A DNA stretch of 64,000 nt from Arthrobacter psychrochitiniphilus. GTDB taxonomy: Bacteria; Actinomycetota; Actinomycetes; Actinomycetales; Micrococcaceae. The notes beneath the pieces were generated by a model. It saw only the letters and a program-made list of their open reading frames with translations. It was not told where the DNA came from and ran no database searches. Shown piece by piece: positions 63,789 to 64,000 of the stretch. The stretch lies in the NCBI RefSeq assembly GCF_003185915.1, contig NZ_QHLZ01000001.1, positions 124,001-188,000 of the forward strand, given 5' to 3'. A program made the position numbers and the translations under genes. Each line of letters starts with the position of its first letter. Position 1 is the first letter of the stretch.

Positions 63789-64000
63789 GTGCTCGCAACA
63801 TTTGTCATTGGCCTTCGTGAAGGCCTCGAAGCCGCTCTCATAGTGGGTATGATCGCAGCATTTCTGCGCCGCAATGGCGTATCCCTTCGGCCAATGTGGC
63901 TGGGTGTGGGTGCCGCGGTCCTCCTGAGCGCCCTCACAGGAATTGTGCTGGAACTAGTCTCAGCGGCGCTGCCACAACAGCAGCAAGAAGCCATGGAGAC
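63789..64000 (+). CDS. efeU: FTR1-family iron permease (EfeU-like), 3' end outside the window
   Basis: The first 70 codons of an FTR1-type ferric/ferrous iron permease. MLATFVIGLREGLEAALIVG carries the REGLE iron-translocation motif in helix 1 (residues 10-14), then LRRNGVSLRPMWLGVGAAVL leads to helix 2. The GTG at 63789 has GGAG 6 bases upstream. In EfeUOB systems the oxidase and lipoprotein genes follow; those would be beyond the window. The iron-box-like site upstream supports the assignment. Confidence 0.9.
   Translation, partial: MLATFVIGLREGLEAALIVGMIAAFLRRNGVSLRPMWLGVGAAVLLSALTGIVLELVSAALPQQQQEAME

Overview
The window is a contiguous piece of a high-GC actinobacterial chromosome. Gene content and gene order suggest Micrococcaceae, most likely an Arthrobacter-like soil organism. 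Supporting signs are a mycothiol-dependent-type DinB protein, a DUF222/HNH protein, an Actinobacterial holin-X membrane protein, a SAM-IV-type riboswitch upstream of metY-metX, S2 with a long acidic Ala/Glu/Val tail, and many GTG/TTG starts with 4-base stop/start overlaps. Taxonomy is an inference from these features; no marker was compared. Most of the window is ordinary, well-packed chromosome. No prophage, insertion sequence, CRISPR array or replication origin is visible.

Layout. 1-6456: a LytS/LytTR two-component system flanked by two DUF485 + sodium:solute symporter modules, with a DinB-type gene inserted antisense between kinase and regulator. 6519-12104 (minus): the rpsB-tsf-pyrH-frr-cdsA translation and lipid block plus a DivIVA-like protein, with a structured rpsB leader and hairpins between rpsB and tsf. 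12436-18331: an M23 peptidase, an acyl-CoA dehydrogenase, tRNA-Met, and a minus-strand group holding a CDP-alcohol phosphotransferase, a DMT transporter, a family-4 glycosyltransferase and a holin-X-like membrane protein. 18649-25419 (plus): Bcr/CflA efflux, a coupled FMN glutamate-synthase-like/pyruvate oxidase pair, a SOUL protein and a cardiolipin synthase. 25489-31664 (minus): two identical tRNA-Asn genes, dnaG, dgt, a dus gene and an alpha/beta hydrolase.

32039-37571 (plus): an ABC-type NTPase whose catalytic motifs are all degenerate, directly followed by a 782-residue YhgE/Pip membrane protein with a long Gly-Ala repeat region, a TetR regulator and a DHA2-type MFS pump. 37675-46595: mgtE; a tightly overlapping type III polyketide synthase/methyltransferase/flavoprotein monooxygenase operon with the architecture of known phenolic-lipid (srsABC-type) clusters; a convergent YibE/F protein; a GNAT protein and glycyl-tRNA synthetase. 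46966-55555: a DUF222/HNH protein, a lactonase-like propeller, a PadR-HAAS operon with a probable leaderless, self-overlapping operator, an S4 RNA-binding protein, two esterases, an MFS pump and a SHOCT protein. 55633-64000: metY-metX under a SAM-IV-like riboswitch, tex, a glyoxalase-like protein divergent from tex across a perfect dyad, a CPBP protease, a histidine phosphatase and the start of an FTR1 iron permease behind an iron-box-like site.

The most interesting loci are the degenerate-ATPase/Pip pair (32.0-35.9 kb), the type III PKS operon (39.5-42.8 kb), the duplicated symporter modules around the two-component system (0-6.5 kb), and several unassigned operator-like dyads at promoters.
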